DNA of 64,000 bases, taken from the NCBI RefSeq assembly GCF_016865235.1, contig NZ_CP064030.1, positions 4,278,001 to 4,342,000 on the forward strand, written 5' to 3'. Of this stretch, positions 50,361-60,916 are shown piece after piece (position 1 is the stretch's first letter; each line of letters starts with the position of its first letter). The notes below the pieces were generated by a model. It worked only from the letters and a program-made list of their open reading frames with translations. It ran no database searches and had not been told where the DNA came from. The position numbers and the translations under genes are program-made. The DNA is from Dyella caseinilytica (lineage in GTDB: Bacteria > Pseudomonadota > Gammaproteobacteria > Xanthomonadales > Rhodanobacteraceae).

Positions 50361-51734
50361 TTATTTCGGCTGCTTTACCGGTCGTTTCCAGCCTGGAAGT
50401 GTGGACTGCCGTGCACGCGCAACGGTCAGTTCACCGGCCGGTGCGTTCTTGGTGATGACTGAACCTGCACCAATGGTGGCGCCCTCGCCAATCGTGACAG
50501 GCGCAACCAGCGCACTGTTCGAACCGATAAAGACGTGGTCTTCGATGGTCGTGACAAACTTGTTCACACCATCGTAATTGCAGGTGATGGTGCCGGCGCC
50601 GACATTAACGCCGCGGCCGATGACCGTATCGCCCAGATAGCTAAGGTGATTGGCCTTGCTGCCTTCGCCGATGTACGTCTTCTTGGTTTCCACAAAGTTG
50701 CCGACATGCACACCGGTAGCCAGTTCCGTGCCCGGACGCAGCCGCGCAAACGGGCCGATGATGCAGGGGCCATGTGTGACGACGCCCTCCAGATCGCAAT
50801 GCGCATGCACGATCGTGCCGGCGGCGAGCTGCACGTTCTTCAGTCGCACATAGGGACCGATATGTACGTCCTCGCCGAGTTGCACATCGCCCTCGAGGAT
50901 CACGTCGATATCGATTTGCACATCGCGCGCTGCCTTCACCTCGCCACGCACATCGAGACGACGCGGATCAGCCATGCGCACGCCTTCCACCGCGAGCGTC
51001 TGCGCGGCACGCAAGCGATAAGCATCTTCCAGCTCAGTCAGTTGCCAGGGCGTGTTGGCGCCTGCGGCCTCCAGCGGATCATCGCATTCGATGCACTGTG
51101 CTGAATGATTTTCCGCCGCCGCCTGCTTGAAGATGTCGGTGAGGTAATACTCGCCTTGCGCGTTGTTGCGATCCAGGCGCGCGATCCAACGCTTAAGCGA
51201 AGCCGCGTCGCCAGCCAGGATGCCGGTGTTGATCAGGTTGATCGCGCGCTGCGTATCATCGGCATCTTTTTCTTCGACCACGGAACGCACGAGGCCGTTG
51301 CCGTCGCGCAGCACGCGACCATAGCCCTGCGGATTGGCAACACGCGTCGCCAGCATGGCCAGGCTACCCTCGGCTTCTATCAGACGCTGCAACGTTTCAG
51401 CGCGGGTAAGCGGGACATCACCATAGAGGACCAGTACCTGAACCTCATCGGGCACGTTACGCAATGCCTGGCCTACCGCATGTCCTGTTCCGAGCTGTTC
51501 GGCCTGCAAGGTCCAACGCAAATCCGACTGACCGTCGAACGCTGCCAGCACCTGATCGCCGTGGAAACCGTACACCACATGAACGGCCTCCGGCTGCAAT
51601 GCTCGCGCCGTCGCCAGCACATGCGCCAGCAAGGGTCTGCCTGCCAATGGCATCAGGACCTTGGCTTTTTTCGATTTCATGCGCTTGCCTTCGCCGGCGG
51701 CGAGGACAATGACGTGCAGAGGTAGCTGGCTCAT
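50361..51734 (-). CDS. glmU: Bifunctional GlcNAc-1-P uridyltransferase / GlcN-1-P acetyltransferase
   Basis: A protein of 457 residues that makes UDP-GlcNAc for peptidoglycan and lipopolysaccharide. The N-terminal pyrophosphorylase motif LAAGEGKRMKSKKAKVL is near residue 11, and the C-terminal left-handed beta-helix with VHVGNFVETKKTYIG and the acetyltransferase repeat region starts near residue 250. It links metabolically with the GlcNAc locus through glucosamine-6-P. Confidence 0.97.
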   Translation of the reverse strand: MSQLPLHVIVLAAGEGKRMKSKKAKVLMPLAGRPLLAHVLATARALQPEAVHVVYGFHGDQVLAAFDGQSDLRWTLQAEQLGTGHAVGQALRNVPDEVQVLVLYGDVPLTRAETLQRLIEAEGSLAMLATRVANPQGYGRVLRDGNGLVRSVVEEKDADDTQRAINLINTGILAGDAASLKRWIARLDRNNAQGEYYLTDIFKQAAAENHSAQCIECDDPLEAAGANTPWQLTELEDAYRLRAAQTLAVEGVRMADPRRLDVRGEVKAARDVQIDIDVILEGDVQLGEDVHIGPYVRLKNVQLAAGTIVHAHCDLEGVVTHGPCIIGPFARLRPGTELATGVHVGNFVETKKTYIGEGSKANHLSYLGDTVIGRGVNVGAGTITCNYDGVNKFVTTIEDHVFIGSNSALVAPVTIGEGATIGAGSVITKNAPAGELTVARARQSTLPGWKRPVKQPK

Positions 51735-51803
51735 GGCGGCTCACACTAGCTGGATGGGAGTAAGGATACCGGTTCAGGCGCTCCCGCTTGAGGCACAACG
51801 CGG

Positions 51804-52298
51804 CTAGGTTGCTGGCGCGTTAACGATAGTCGTGCTGCGCTTGCCGTCGTCGCATTCGAAATGGAATACGTAAATTTGGCTGAAGGGTTGCTCTTCTCTA
51901 TCCAGATGCTGCTTGCCGCCGGGATCTTTGACCCAGTGATCGACTTCCAGCGGTTGGAATTTCCAGTACGAGGCCGCCATCCTGACAGCGTCGATGTAGC
52001 GGCGCCGTTGCTCGCCGGCCTGCAGCTCATCGCTCACACGGACCTCGCTGACGCGCCCCTTTTTATCGACGATCAGCTGTGCCTGAACGTCGACAGGCGC
52101 TGGACACATGCCCAGCTCCACAGGCGGATAGACCGGTGCGACGCGCCTGATCGGCAGTAAGCCATGGGTAACTTGGTCTTGGCCAGGCTGATAGCCCTGC
52201 GTGCCGGCCGCCGGTTCGGCTTCAGGCGGCGGCGACGGCGTTGCGCAAGCCGCGAGCGCCATACAGGCAACGGCCAGACATCCGCACCCCCGGATCAT
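51804..52298 (-). CDS. Lipoprotein with TonB C-terminal-like domain
   Basis: A protein of 164 residues with lipobox LAAC (Cys18), a Pro/Glu-rich linker, then a TonB-C-like domain (RRVAPVYPPVELGMC, VDKKGRVSEVRVSD). The start at 52298 is supported by the SD GGGGAG. A lipoprotein anchored in the outer membrane cannot act as a classic TonB energy transducer; it may be a periplasmic binder. Function unknown. Confidence 0.75.
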   Translation of the reverse strand: MIRGCGCLAVACMALAACATPSPPPEAEPAAGTQGYQPGQDQVTHGLLPIRRVAPVYPPVELGMCPAPVDVQAQLIVDKKGRVSEVRVSDELQAGEQRRRYIDAVRMAASYWKFQPLEVDHWVKDPGGKQHLDREEQPFSQIYVFHFECDDGKRSTTIVNAPAT

Positions 52299-52397
52299 TC
52301 TTTCGCTCCCCGCACCCTGATGGGAGCGATGGTGGCGCATATGAAAACGCCGGCACAAGGCCGGCGCTTTCCTTTTGCTTCAAGAGAACTGCTGCGT

Positions 52398-52820
52398 TCA
52401 GTGCTTCAGGTTCTTGCGCATACGCTCCAGCGCCTGCAGCTGAGCCAGTGCCTGGGCCAGCTTGTTCTGCGCCTCGGCCACTTCGACGGCATCGGTACGA
52501 TTGGCCAGGGCGTCTTCGGCTTCCTTCTTGGCGCGCTGCGCGGCGGCCTCGTCGAGATCCGCAGCACGTGCAGCCGTATCGGCCAGCACGGTCACCACTT
52601 GGGGCTGCACTTCCAGAATGCCGCCGGAAACGTAGAACTGCTGACGCTCACCGCCCTGCAGGACGACGTCGATATGGCCAGGCTTGAGGCGGGTGATCAA
52701 CGGCGCATGACGCGGCGTGATGCCCAGTTCACCCAGCTCGCCGGTGGCGACGACCATCACCGCTTCACCGTGAAAGATCTCGGCCTCGGCACTGACGATA
52801 TCGCAACGAATGGTACTCAT
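52398..52820 (-). CDS. atpC: ATP synthase epsilon subunit
   Basis: A protein of 140 residues, the central-stalk epsilon subunit. The N-terminal beta-sandwich (IRCDIVSAEAEIFHGEAVMV, GELGITPRHAPLITRLKPG) and the C-terminal helical pair are visible. Last gene of the leftward atp operon, separated from atpD by 109 bp that contain a palindromic repeat. Confidence 0.96.
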   Translation of the reverse strand: MSTIRCDIVSAEAEIFHGEAVMVVATGELGELGITPRHAPLITRLKPGHIDVVLQGGERQQFYVSGGILEVQPQVVTVLADTAARAADLDEAAAQRAKKEAEDALANRTDAVEVAEAQNKLAQALAQLQALERMRKNLKH

Positions 52821-52842
52821 AGGATTTCTCGCTTAGCTCAAT

Positions 52843-52929
52843 GGGAATCGGTAAAGGCGAATCGGGAATCGCAAAAGCCGCTATGGCGTGCCTAACGATT
52901 CCCACTCCCGATGGACGACTCCCGGCTTA
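52843..52929. repeat. Palindromic repeat in the atpD-atpC gap
   Basis: GGGAATCGG and ATCGGGAATCGC on the left face CGATTCCCACTCCCGAT on the right (52896-52912). It is homologous along its length to the repeat at 55361-55450. It ends exactly at the atpD stop codon. Confidence 0.8.
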
Positions 52930-54363
<1,434 letters not shown>

Positions 54364-54434
54364 GGATGTGCTCCGAATAGATCTTTAAGTGTTTTGTCTC
54401 GGCGCCGCTAACGCGTCGCCATGAATACGTTGTA

Positions 54435-55334
54435 TTAAACCGCCGCAGCGCCGCCGACGATTTCCGAGATTTCCTGGGTAATCGCAGCCTGACGCGCCTT
54501 GTTGTAGCTGAGCGTCAGTTCGCCGATCACCTTGGTGGCGTTGTCCGACGCGGACTTCATCGCGACCATGCGCGCGGCGTGTTCGCTGGCGAGGTTTTCC
54601 AACACGGCCTGGTACACCACCGATTCGATGTAGCGCCCAAGCACGTGCTCCAGCACGGTGGCGGCATCGGGTTCGTAGATGTAGTCCCAGTCGTGCGACT
54701 GTTCCAGCGCGGCACCGGACACATGCTGCGCTTCCAGTTCCGCGGCCACTGCCGGCAACGGCAGCAGCGCATCGACGGTCGGCTTCTGCGTCATGGTGTT
54801 GACGAAGTCGTTGTAGGCGAGGAACACACGGTCCAGCTTGCCTTCCGAGTACGCGTCCAGCACGACCTTGATCACGCCGATCAGCTGTTCGAGCTTCGGA
54901 CGTTCGCCCAGATGGGTCACGCTGCCGGTGAGATTCACGCCCTTGATGCGGCGGAAGAACTGCGTGGCTTTCTGGCCGATGGCCAGCACGTCGACCTGCA
55001 CACCCTTGTCCTGCCACTCGCGGATCGCGGGCAGCAGACGGCGGAACAGGTTGGAGTTGAGGCCGCCGCAGAGACCGCGGTCGGTGCTGACCACGACGAA
55101 GGCCACACGCGCAATGTCCGCGCGCTCGGTCAGGAACGGATGATTGAAATCCGTGCTGGCCTGGGCGACGTGCGCGATCACCTTGCGCATGGCTCGCGCA
55201 TAGGGACGCGACGCCTTCATCAGATCCTGCGCCTTGCGGATCTTGGAGGCCGAGACCATTTCGAGCGCGCGCGTCACTTTGCGCATGTTCTGCGTGCTCT
55301 TGATCTTGGATTTGATTTCGCGTCCGCCTGCCAT
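54435..55334 (-). CDS. atpG: ATP synthase gamma subunit
   Basis: A protein of 299 residues forming the rotating stalk. The N-terminal helix (REIKSKIKSTQNMRKVTRA) and the C-terminal helix ending LSYNKARQAAITQEISEIVGG... are the coiled-coil axle. It is about 12 residues longer than the E. coli protein. Follows atpA by 117 bp including a palindromic repeat. Confidence 0.97.
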   Translation of the reverse strand: MAGGREIKSKIKSTQNMRKVTRALEMVSASKIRKAQDLMKASRPYARAMRKVIAHVAQASTDFNHPFLTERADIARVAFVVVSTDRGLCGGLNSNLFRRLLPAIREWQDKGVQVDVLAIGQKATQFFRRIKGVNLTGSVTHLGERPKLEQLIGVIKVVLDAYSEGKLDRVFLAYNDFVNTMTQKPTVDALLPLPAVAAELEAQHVSGAALEQSHDWDYIYEPDAATVLEHVLGRYIESVVYQAVLENLASEHAARMVAMKSASDNATKVIGELTLSYNKARQAAITQEISEIVGGAAAV

Positions 55335-55360
55335 TTGCTCTGCTCGCTGTGCTCGCTCAA

Positions 55361-55450
55361 GGGAATCGGGAAGGATGAATCGGGAATCGCCAAAGCGAGT
55401 GGAACGTGCTGCAACGATTCCCTATTCCCGATTGAAAACTCCCAGCTTTA
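55361..55450. repeat. Palindromic repeat in the atpA-atpG gap
   Basis: GGGAATCGGGAA and AATCGGGAATCGC on the left face CGATTCCCTATTCCCGAT (55415-55432). It is homologous to the repeat after atpD, including the flanking AAAGC and ACTCCC..GCTT bases, and it ends at the atpA stop codon. Confidence 0.8.
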
Positions 55451-55451
55451 C

Positions 55452-57002
55452 TTACCAGCTACCGGTCTTCTTGAACTCATCCAGGCCGGACTTGAAGGTC
55501 GCCTCGATGTCGTTGTTCCAGTCGCCCGTGGCCACGATCTTCTTCATCAGTTCACCGTGGTTCTGATGGAAGAAGTCATGCAGGCCCTTCTCAAACGGCA
55601 ACACCTTGTTCACCGGCAGATCATCCAGGTAGCCCTTATCGGAGGCGTACACGGACAGCGCCAGCTCGGCGATCGAGAGCGGTGCGTACTGCTTCTGCTT
55701 CATCAGCTCGGTGACGCGCTGACCGCGGTCGAGCTGGGCACGAGTGGCCGGATCGAGGTCCGAAGCGAACTGCGCAAACGCAGCCAGCTCGCGGTACTGA
55801 GCCAGCGACAGCTTCACGCCGCCCGAGAGCTTCTTCACGATCTTGGTCTGGGCCGAACCACCCACGCGCGACACCGAGATACCGGCGTTCACGGCCGGAC
55901 GGATGCCGGCGTTGAAGAGGTCGGTTTCCAGGAAGATCTGGCCGTCGGTGATCGAGATCACGTTGGTCGGCACGAACGCGGACACGTCGCCAGCCTGCGT
56001 TTCGATGATCGGCAGCGCGGTGAGCGAGCCGGTCTTGCCCTTCACTTCACCGTTGGTGAACTTCTCCACGTACTCCTCGGACACGCGTGCGGCGCGCTCA
56101 AGCAGACGCGAGTGGAGATAGAACACGTCACCCGGATACGCTTCGCGGCCCGGCGGGCGCTTCAGCAGCAGGGAGATCTGACGGTAGGCCACGGCCTGCT
56201 TGGACAGATCGTCATAGATGATCAGCGCGTCTTCGCCGCGGTCACGGAAGTATTCGCCCATGGCGCAGCCGGAGTACGGCGCGATGTACTGCAGCGCGGC
56301 CGACTCGGAAGCCGAAGCGACGACCACGATGGTGTTGGCCAATGCGCCGTTCTCTTCCAACTTGCGCACCACGTTGGCGATCGACGAACGCTTCTGGCCG
56401 ATGGCGACGTAAATGCACTTAATGCCTGAATCTTTCTGGTTGATGATCGCGTCGATGGCCAGCGCGGTCTTGCCGGTCTGACGGTCGCCGATGATCAATT
56501 CGCGCTGGCCGCGGCCGATCGGAATCATCGAGTCGACGGACTTGTAACCGGTCTGCACCGGTTGGTCGACCGACTTACGCCACACCACACCCGGTGCAAC
56601 CTTTTCGATCGCCGAGCTGAGCTTGGCGTTGATCGGACCCTTGCCGTCGATCGGGTTGCCCAGCGAGTCGACCACGCGGCCGAGCAGCTCTGGGCCAACC
56701 GGCACTTCGAGAATGCGGCCGGTGGTCTTGGCGGTGTCGCCTTCGCGCAGGTGCTGGTATTCACCAAGCACCACGGCGCCGACGGAGTCGCGCTCCAGGT
56801 TCAGCGCCAATGCAAAGGCATTGCCCGGCAGTTCGATCATTTCGCCCTGCATCACGTCGGCTAGGCCGTGGATGCGCACGATACCGTCGGACACGCTGAT
56901 GATCGTGCCCTCATTGCGGGCTTCCGCGCCGAGTTTGAACTGCTCGATGCGGTTCTTGATCAGTTCGCTGATCTCGGACGGGTTCAGAGTGGAGCTGGAC
57001 AT
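55452..57002 (-). CDS. atpA: ATP synthase alpha subunit
   Basis: A protein of 516 residues, the non-catalytic nucleotide-binding F1 subunit. Walker A GDRQTGKTALAID is near residue 170; the conserved PYSGCAMGEYFRDRGEDALI segment follows. Standard length. Confidence 0.98.
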   Translation of the reverse strand: MSSSTLNPSEISELIKNRIEQFKLGAEARNEGTIISVSDGIVRIHGLADVMQGEMIELPGNAFALALNLERDSVGAVVLGEYQHLREGDTAKTTGRILEVPVGPELLGRVVDSLGNPIDGKGPINAKLSSAIEKVAPGVVWRKSVDQPVQTGYKSVDSMIPIGRGQRELIIGDRQTGKTALAIDAIINQKDSGIKCIYVAIGQKRSSIANVVRKLEENGALANTIVVVASASESAALQYIAPYSGCAMGEYFRDRGEDALIIYDDLSKQAVAYRQISLLLKRPPGREAYPGDVFYLHSRLLERAARVSEEYVEKFTNGEVKGKTGSLTALPIIETQAGDVSAFVPTNVISITDGQIFLETDLFNAGIRPAVNAGISVSRVGGSAQTKIVKKLSGGVKLSLAQYRELAAFAQFASDLDPATRAQLDRGQRVTELMKQKQYAPLSIAELALSVYASDKGYLDDLPVNKVLPFEKGLHDFFHQNHGELMKKIVATGDWNNDIEATFKSGLDEFKKTGSW

Positions 57003-57040
57003 GGTCGTGATCCTAAATGTGTATAGCTTTTCTCAAGAGT

Positions 57041-57063
57041 CCGGCCACGGATGGCCGGTTTTT
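57041..57063 (+). terminator. Intrinsic-terminator-like hairpin facing against the atp operon
   Basis: On the plus strand CCGGCC-ACGGAT-GGCCGG is followed by five T residues, in the gap between atpH and atpA. No plus-strand gene ends here. It would stop antisense transcripts; on the operon strand it is only a hairpin. Confidence 0.5.
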
Positions 57064-57092
57064 GCTCTTCGCGAAAAGGACTTCGCGTGAAA

Positions 57093-57629
57093 CTAATTTG
57101 TGAGGACGCTGGCAAGGCGTTCCAGGCGGCCACGGGCAGAGCCGTCGATCACCTCACTGCCGGTATCGATCACCACACCGCCGAGCAGCGAAGGATCGAC
57201 CTGGGTTTCCAGTTCGATCTCGCGCTTGAAGCGGCGCTTGAGCGATGCCTTGAGCTGTTCGGTCTGCGCAGCATCCAGAGCCATGGCACTGGTGACTTTC
57301 ACCAGCAACTGTGACTCCGCTTCGCGCTTATAGGTTTCATAGAGCGCACCCACTTCCGGCAGCAGCGTCATGCGACGCTTTTCAGCCAGTTCCCCAAGGA
57401 ACTTGCCGAACGCACCGTCAGCCTTGTCGCCATTGGGCAGGTGCAGAGCAACCAGTTGGGTCGGCTGCACGCGAGGATCGGTGCTGAACGCAGCCACGCG
57501 CGGGTCTTTCGCTACTTCCGCAGCGAAAGCCAGCGCCTGCGACCAGGCGGAGAGTGTGCCATCCGCCTGCGCCAACTCGAAAGCGGCGCGGGCGTAGGGG
57601 CGGGCGAGCGTGATTGCCTGGGCTGCCAT
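57093..57629 (-). CDS. atpH: ATP synthase delta subunit
   Basis: A protein of 178 residues of the OSCP family that ties F1 to the peripheral stalk. It opens with ITLARPYARAAFELA and ends with the GGVVIDTGSEVIDGSARGRL motif diagnostic for the family. Located between atpF (3-bp gap) and atpA. Confidence 0.96.
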   Translation of the reverse strand: MAAQAITLARPYARAAFELAQADGTLSAWSQALAFAAEVAKDPRVAAFSTDPRVQPTQLVALHLPNGDKADGAFGKFLGELAEKRRMTLLPEVGALYETYKREAESQLLVKVTSAMALDAAQTEQLKASLKRRFKREIELETQVDPSLLGGVVIDTGSEVIDGSARGRLERLASVLTN

Positions 57630-57632
57630 CGA

Positions 57633-58103
57633 TCAAATCTCGGTGGCGAGCTGGTCAAGCAGCGCTTTGTGCGTTGCCGGGTCGATCTCACGCTGCACGA
57701 TCTTCGACGCACCCTGAACAGCCAGTGCACCGACGCGTTCACGCAGATCTTCACGGGCACGCTGCGCCATTGAGGCGATATCGTCCTGTGCAGCCGCCTT
57801 CAGACGGTTGATCTCGACGACGGCGTCAGCACGGGCCTTGTCCAGAATCTGGTTGGCCTGCTGCTGGGCGCGATCGATGATCTCAGTAGCCTGTTGGCGA
57901 GCCTGCTTGATCTCGGCCGCCACTTTCGTGTCGGCGTCCTTCAATTCGGCATGCGCGCGCTCGGCGGCATTGAGGCCTTCAGCAATCTTGAGCTGACGCT
58001 CTTCGATGGCCTTGCTGAGATGCGGCCACACGAAGTGCACGCAGAACCAGATCAAGATGGCGAATGAGATCATTTCGCCGATCAGAGTGGCATTGAATTC
58101 CAT
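57633..58103 (-). CDS. atpF: ATP synthase subunit b
   Basis: A protein of 156 residues: one N-terminal membrane helix (about residues 5-27) and a long charged helix with heptad-like Ala/Gln/Glu pattern to the end, the peripheral stalk dimer. Standard gammaproteobacterial length. Confidence 0.96.
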   Translation of the reverse strand: MEFNATLIGEMISFAILIWFCVHFVWPHLSKAIEERQLKIAEGLNAAERAHAELKDADTKVAAEIKQARQQATEIIDRAQQQANQILDKARADAVVEINRLKAAAQDDIASMAQRAREDLRERVGALAVQGASKIVQREIDPATHKALLDQLATEI

Positions 58104-58201
58104 CGCTGCGTTACCTGTACTTGCAAAATGTTACGGGCATGAACGCCTGAGCGCTCGAACAGAACAATGGCGCCGCACGAAACGGCGCCACAGACCGCAA
58201 C

Positions 58202-58492
58202 TTAATGACCCGCCGCGGCGCTGATCACGTTGCCCAGCAGCGGGTTCGCCACGGCGAAGTACATCGCCAGCGCCACGCCGATCAGGAACGCCGCGTCGAT
58301 CAGACCGGCCAGCAGGAACATGCGGCCCTGCAGCAGCGGAACCAGCTCAGGCTGACGGGCAGCAGCTTCGAGGAACTTCGAGCCCATGATGCCAATACCG
58401 ATACAGGCGCCCAGCGCACCGAAACCGATGATCAGGCCGAGCGCGATGGCGGTGAAGCCCTGGACTTGGGCAATGTGAGCAACTAGTTCCAC
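58202..58492 (-). CDS. atpE: ATP synthase subunit c
   Basis: A proteolipid of 96 residues with two membrane helices and the polar loop ARQPEL. Asp66 (AGLIDAAFLI) is the proton-binding residue. It starts with GTG at 58492 behind a strong SD (GAGGAGAA), in keeping with the high copy number needed for the c ring. Confidence 0.96.
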   Translation of the reverse strand: MELVAHIAQVQGFTAIALGLIIGFGALGACIGIGIMGSKFLEAAARQPELVPLLQGRMFLLAGLIDAAFLIGVALAMYFAVANPLLGNVISAAAGH

Positions 58493-58544
58493 GGTGTTCT
58501 CCTCAAGAAATAAAAAGCAGTTTGTTCTGACAAAAGTGAATGAA

Positions 58545-59354
58545 TCAATGGTGATCGTGAGCCATCGAGATGTACACGATGGTGAGCACCATGAAGATGA
58601 AGGCCTGGATGCTGATGATCAGGATGTGGAAGATGCCCCACACCGTATAGCCAATGATGCCCAAGCCATACAGCAGCACGCTGCCAGCGCTGAACAACCC
58701 CGCGATCAGCATGAACACCAGCTCGCCGGCATACATGTTGCCGAACAGTCGCATCGCCAAGCTGACCGGCTTGGACAGCAACTCGACCAGGTTCAACAGG
58801 AAGTTGGGAATCCACAGCAAGGGATGCGCACCGAACGGCGCCGTGAAGAGTTCATGCATGTAACCGCCGAACCCCTTTGCCTTGAAGCTGTAGAAGATCA
58901 CCAGGAAGAAGACCGTGAGCGACATCGCGAATGTCAGGTTCAGGTCCGCGGTCGGCACGGCACGGAAATGGCCGACGCCAAATTGGTGCGTGATCATCGG
59001 CAACAGATCGACCGGCAACAGGTCCATCGCGTTCATCAGGAATACCCAGACGAACACGGTCAGCGCCAGCGGGCCGAGGAAGCGACGATCACCGTGGAAA
59101 ACGTCCTTGACCTGACCGTCGACAAATTCGAGCACGATTTCGACGAACGCCTGGCCCTTGCTGGGCACGCCGGACGTCGCCTTGCGCGCTTTGGCCCAGA
59201 ACCACAGGCAGAACAGCACGCCCAGCACCAGCGAGACCGTCAGCGAATCGATATGCACCGACCAGAAGCCGCCTTCGCTGATCTGCACCGGCTTGAAATG
59301 CTTCAGGTGGTGCTGAATGTATTCGGTAAGACCGCCCTGCGGCTCGCTTGCCAT
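58545..59354 (-). CDS. atpB: ATP synthase subunit a
   Basis: A protein of 269 residues with five to six membrane helices forming the proton half-channels. The essential Arg lies in SLAMRLFGNMYAGEL (near residue 200). It follows atpI by 3 bp. Confidence 0.97.
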   Translation of the reverse strand: MASEPQGGLTEYIQHHLKHFKPVQISEGGFWSVHIDSLTVSLVLGVLFCLWFWAKARKATSGVPSKGQAFVEIVLEFVDGQVKDVFHGDRRFLGPLALTVFVWVFLMNAMDLLPVDLLPMITHQFGVGHFRAVPTADLNLTFAMSLTVFFLVIFYSFKAKGFGGYMHELFTAPFGAHPLLWIPNFLLNLVELLSKPVSLAMRLFGNMYAGELVFMLIAGLFSAGSVLLYGLGIIGYTVWGIFHILIISIQAFIFMVLTIVYISMAHDHH

Positions 59355-59357
59355 CTC

Positions 59358-59753
59358 TTAACCCTTGAACCTAAATGCCAGCAGATTAACCGCGTAAGCC
59401 ACCACCAGCCCCGTGATGGCGGCTAGCGGCGGCAATTTGTATTGAAACATGATCGCGATCATCCCCCCGATGATCACTATCCATTTCAGGATCATGCCCG
59501 TAAGGAAGCGCCCCAGCGCAAAGCCGCCGTCGCCTACCTGACCGAACAGCCTCACTGAAAGCAGCGCGGTACCCAACGCCACAATCACCGCTCCTGCTGC
59601 TGCCGCTATCGCTTCGCGAAGTCCCACCATCGCAAAAACGAGGCCCACAACAAGCGCCACGAATAGCTGCCATAGCAGCAATCGCAGGGCGAGACGTCGG
59701 CCGGAAGCAAGACTGTTGAGCACGTGAGGTTCCCGCGGTTTCGCACCAGGCAT
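59358..59753 (-). CDS. atpI: ATP synthase-associated protein I
   Basis: A protein of 131 residues with four hydrophobic helices, member of the AtpI/UncI family that may assist c-ring assembly or Mg uptake. First gene of the leftward atp operon. The start is uncertain: ATG at 59753 or GTG at 59771, neither with a strong SD. Confidence 0.88.
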   Translation of the reverse strand: MPGAKPREPHVLNSLASGRRLALRLLLWQLFVALVVGLVFAMVGLREAIAAAAGAVIVALGTALLSVRLFGQVGDGGFALGRFLTGMILKWIVIIGGMIAIMFQYKLPPLAAITGLVVAYAVNLLAFRFKG

Positions 59754-59863
59754 AACCACGCCACGGGTCACGATCCAATCCGGAAAAGTATATCAGCGTG
59801 ACTTTTGGGCCAGCAAGCCGAGCAAGCTGCGGCACGCCGCCTCACGGGGGGCGGTGCGGACAG

Positions 59864-59890
59864 AAAAAGGCCGGACGCGAAGGTCCGGCC
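59864..59890 (-). terminator. Rho-independent terminator of the phasin gene
   Basis: On the minus strand an 8-bp stem GGCCGGAC/GTCCGGCC is followed by five U residues, 47 bp after the phasin stop codon. It separates the phasin unit from the atp operon. Confidence 0.88.
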
Positions 59891-59936
59891 TAAGGCATAT
59901 CGCAAGGGGAGTCGCGATATACGGGAAGACGATGGA

Positions 59937-60335
59937 TTACTTGGCAGCGGCAGCCGCAGCCTTCTTGATGGCGGCGACTGGGGCAGCCACGGCTTCGTTG
60001 GCAGCCTTCTGCTGCTCTTGCAGGAGCGCATTGAGGGATTCGGCAGTCTTCTGGGCCACGGCGACCACTTCCTTGGTCACAGCGACGGCATTCTCAGCCT
60101 GCTCACGGCTCACGCTCGTACCCTTTTCCCACAGGCCACGCAGCGCGTCGATGTCACGCACTTCGGCCGCCTGAGCGATGAAGTCCGCAGTGACCTGAGC
60201 CTGCTTTTCCAGGGCAGCCAACTGCAGTTCGGCAACCTGCTCCAGACCTTTGATGGTCAGGGCGTGCGCCTTGAACGCGTTGTCCGACAGCTGCTTGGCA
60301 TAAGCAAAAATCTGGGTGTTCAGTTGCTGAGTCAT
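59937..60335 (-). CDS. Phasin family protein
   Basis: A protein of 132 residues, almost all helical, with phasin-like N-terminus (AYAKQLSDNAFKAHALTIKG) and an Ala/Lys-rich tail. Phasins coat polyhydroxyalkanoate granules, though some serve other surfaces. The start at 60335 follows GAGGGA. The upstream 150 bases are strikingly AT-rich and include TGCACTGCA, which resembles PhaR-type sites; this link is speculative. Confidence 0.85.
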   Translation of the reverse strand: MTQQLNTQIFAYAKQLSDNAFKAHALTIKGLEQVAELQLAALEKQAQVTADFIAQAAEVRDIDALRGLWEKGTSVSREQAENAVAVTKEVVAVAQKTAESLNALLQEQQKAANEAVAAPVAAIKKAAAAAAK

Positions 60336-60487
60336 GGCTTTGTCCCTCGAGGGGAATGGGAGAGTGGGACAAAGCCTAACAAAGGATTTTGTGCAGTGCA
60401 ATATCTTTTTTGTTAAAAATCCGATATGTCACAAAATCTTCAACAAACACAAACTATTAGTGACAATTCGGTTAATTTTGCACCGCG

Positions 60488-60850
60488 TCAAAAGCTATCC
60501 CTGCTGCAGCTGGCGCCGGACGTGCAGGTTTCGTGCACCACCACCTTGTCCAGCCCCGGGAGGGTTGGCTCCAGCCGCTTCCAGATCCAGCGCGCCAGCA
60601 TCTCGCTGGTGGGGTTTTCCAATCCCTCGATATCGTTGAGGTAGTGATGATCGAGCTGATCGTAAAGCGGCGCGAAAGCAGTTTTCACATCGGCGAAGTC
60701 CATCACCCATCCCAGCTTGGGATCGGGCTCGCCGCGCAGGTGGATTTCGATGCGAAAAGAATGGCCATGCAGGCGCGCGCACTTATGCCCGGCAGGCACG
60801 TTGGGCAGCCGATGCGCCGCTTCGATCTGGAATATTTTGAAGATATGCAT
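60488..60850 (-). CDS. queD: 6-carboxy-5,6,7,8-tetrahydropterin synthase
   Basis: A protein of 120 residues that makes the queuosine/7-deazaguanine precursor from dihydroneopterin triphosphate. Zn-binding His residues in EAAHRLP and ARLHGHSFRIEI and the catalytic Cys before LHGH are visible, plus VMDFADVK. The start at 60850 fits family length. Confidence 0.94.
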   Translation of the reverse strand: MHIFKIFQIEAAHRLPNVPAGHKCARLHGHSFRIEIHLRGEPDPKLGWVMDFADVKTAFAPLYDQLDHHYLNDIEGLENPTSEMLARWIWKRLEPTLPGLDKVVVHETCTSGASCSRDSF

Positions 60851-60916
60851 GCGGCTATTGTACCGCCGCATCTTGCAACGCCGCAGCGATCGCTACGGCG
60901 CTGCCTATGGCTTAAC

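Noticed and set aside
54579..56429. Long plus-strand open frame (616 codons) across atpG and atpA
   Set aside because: Antisense to two highly conserved ATP synthase genes, His/Arg-rich composition typical of shadow frames.
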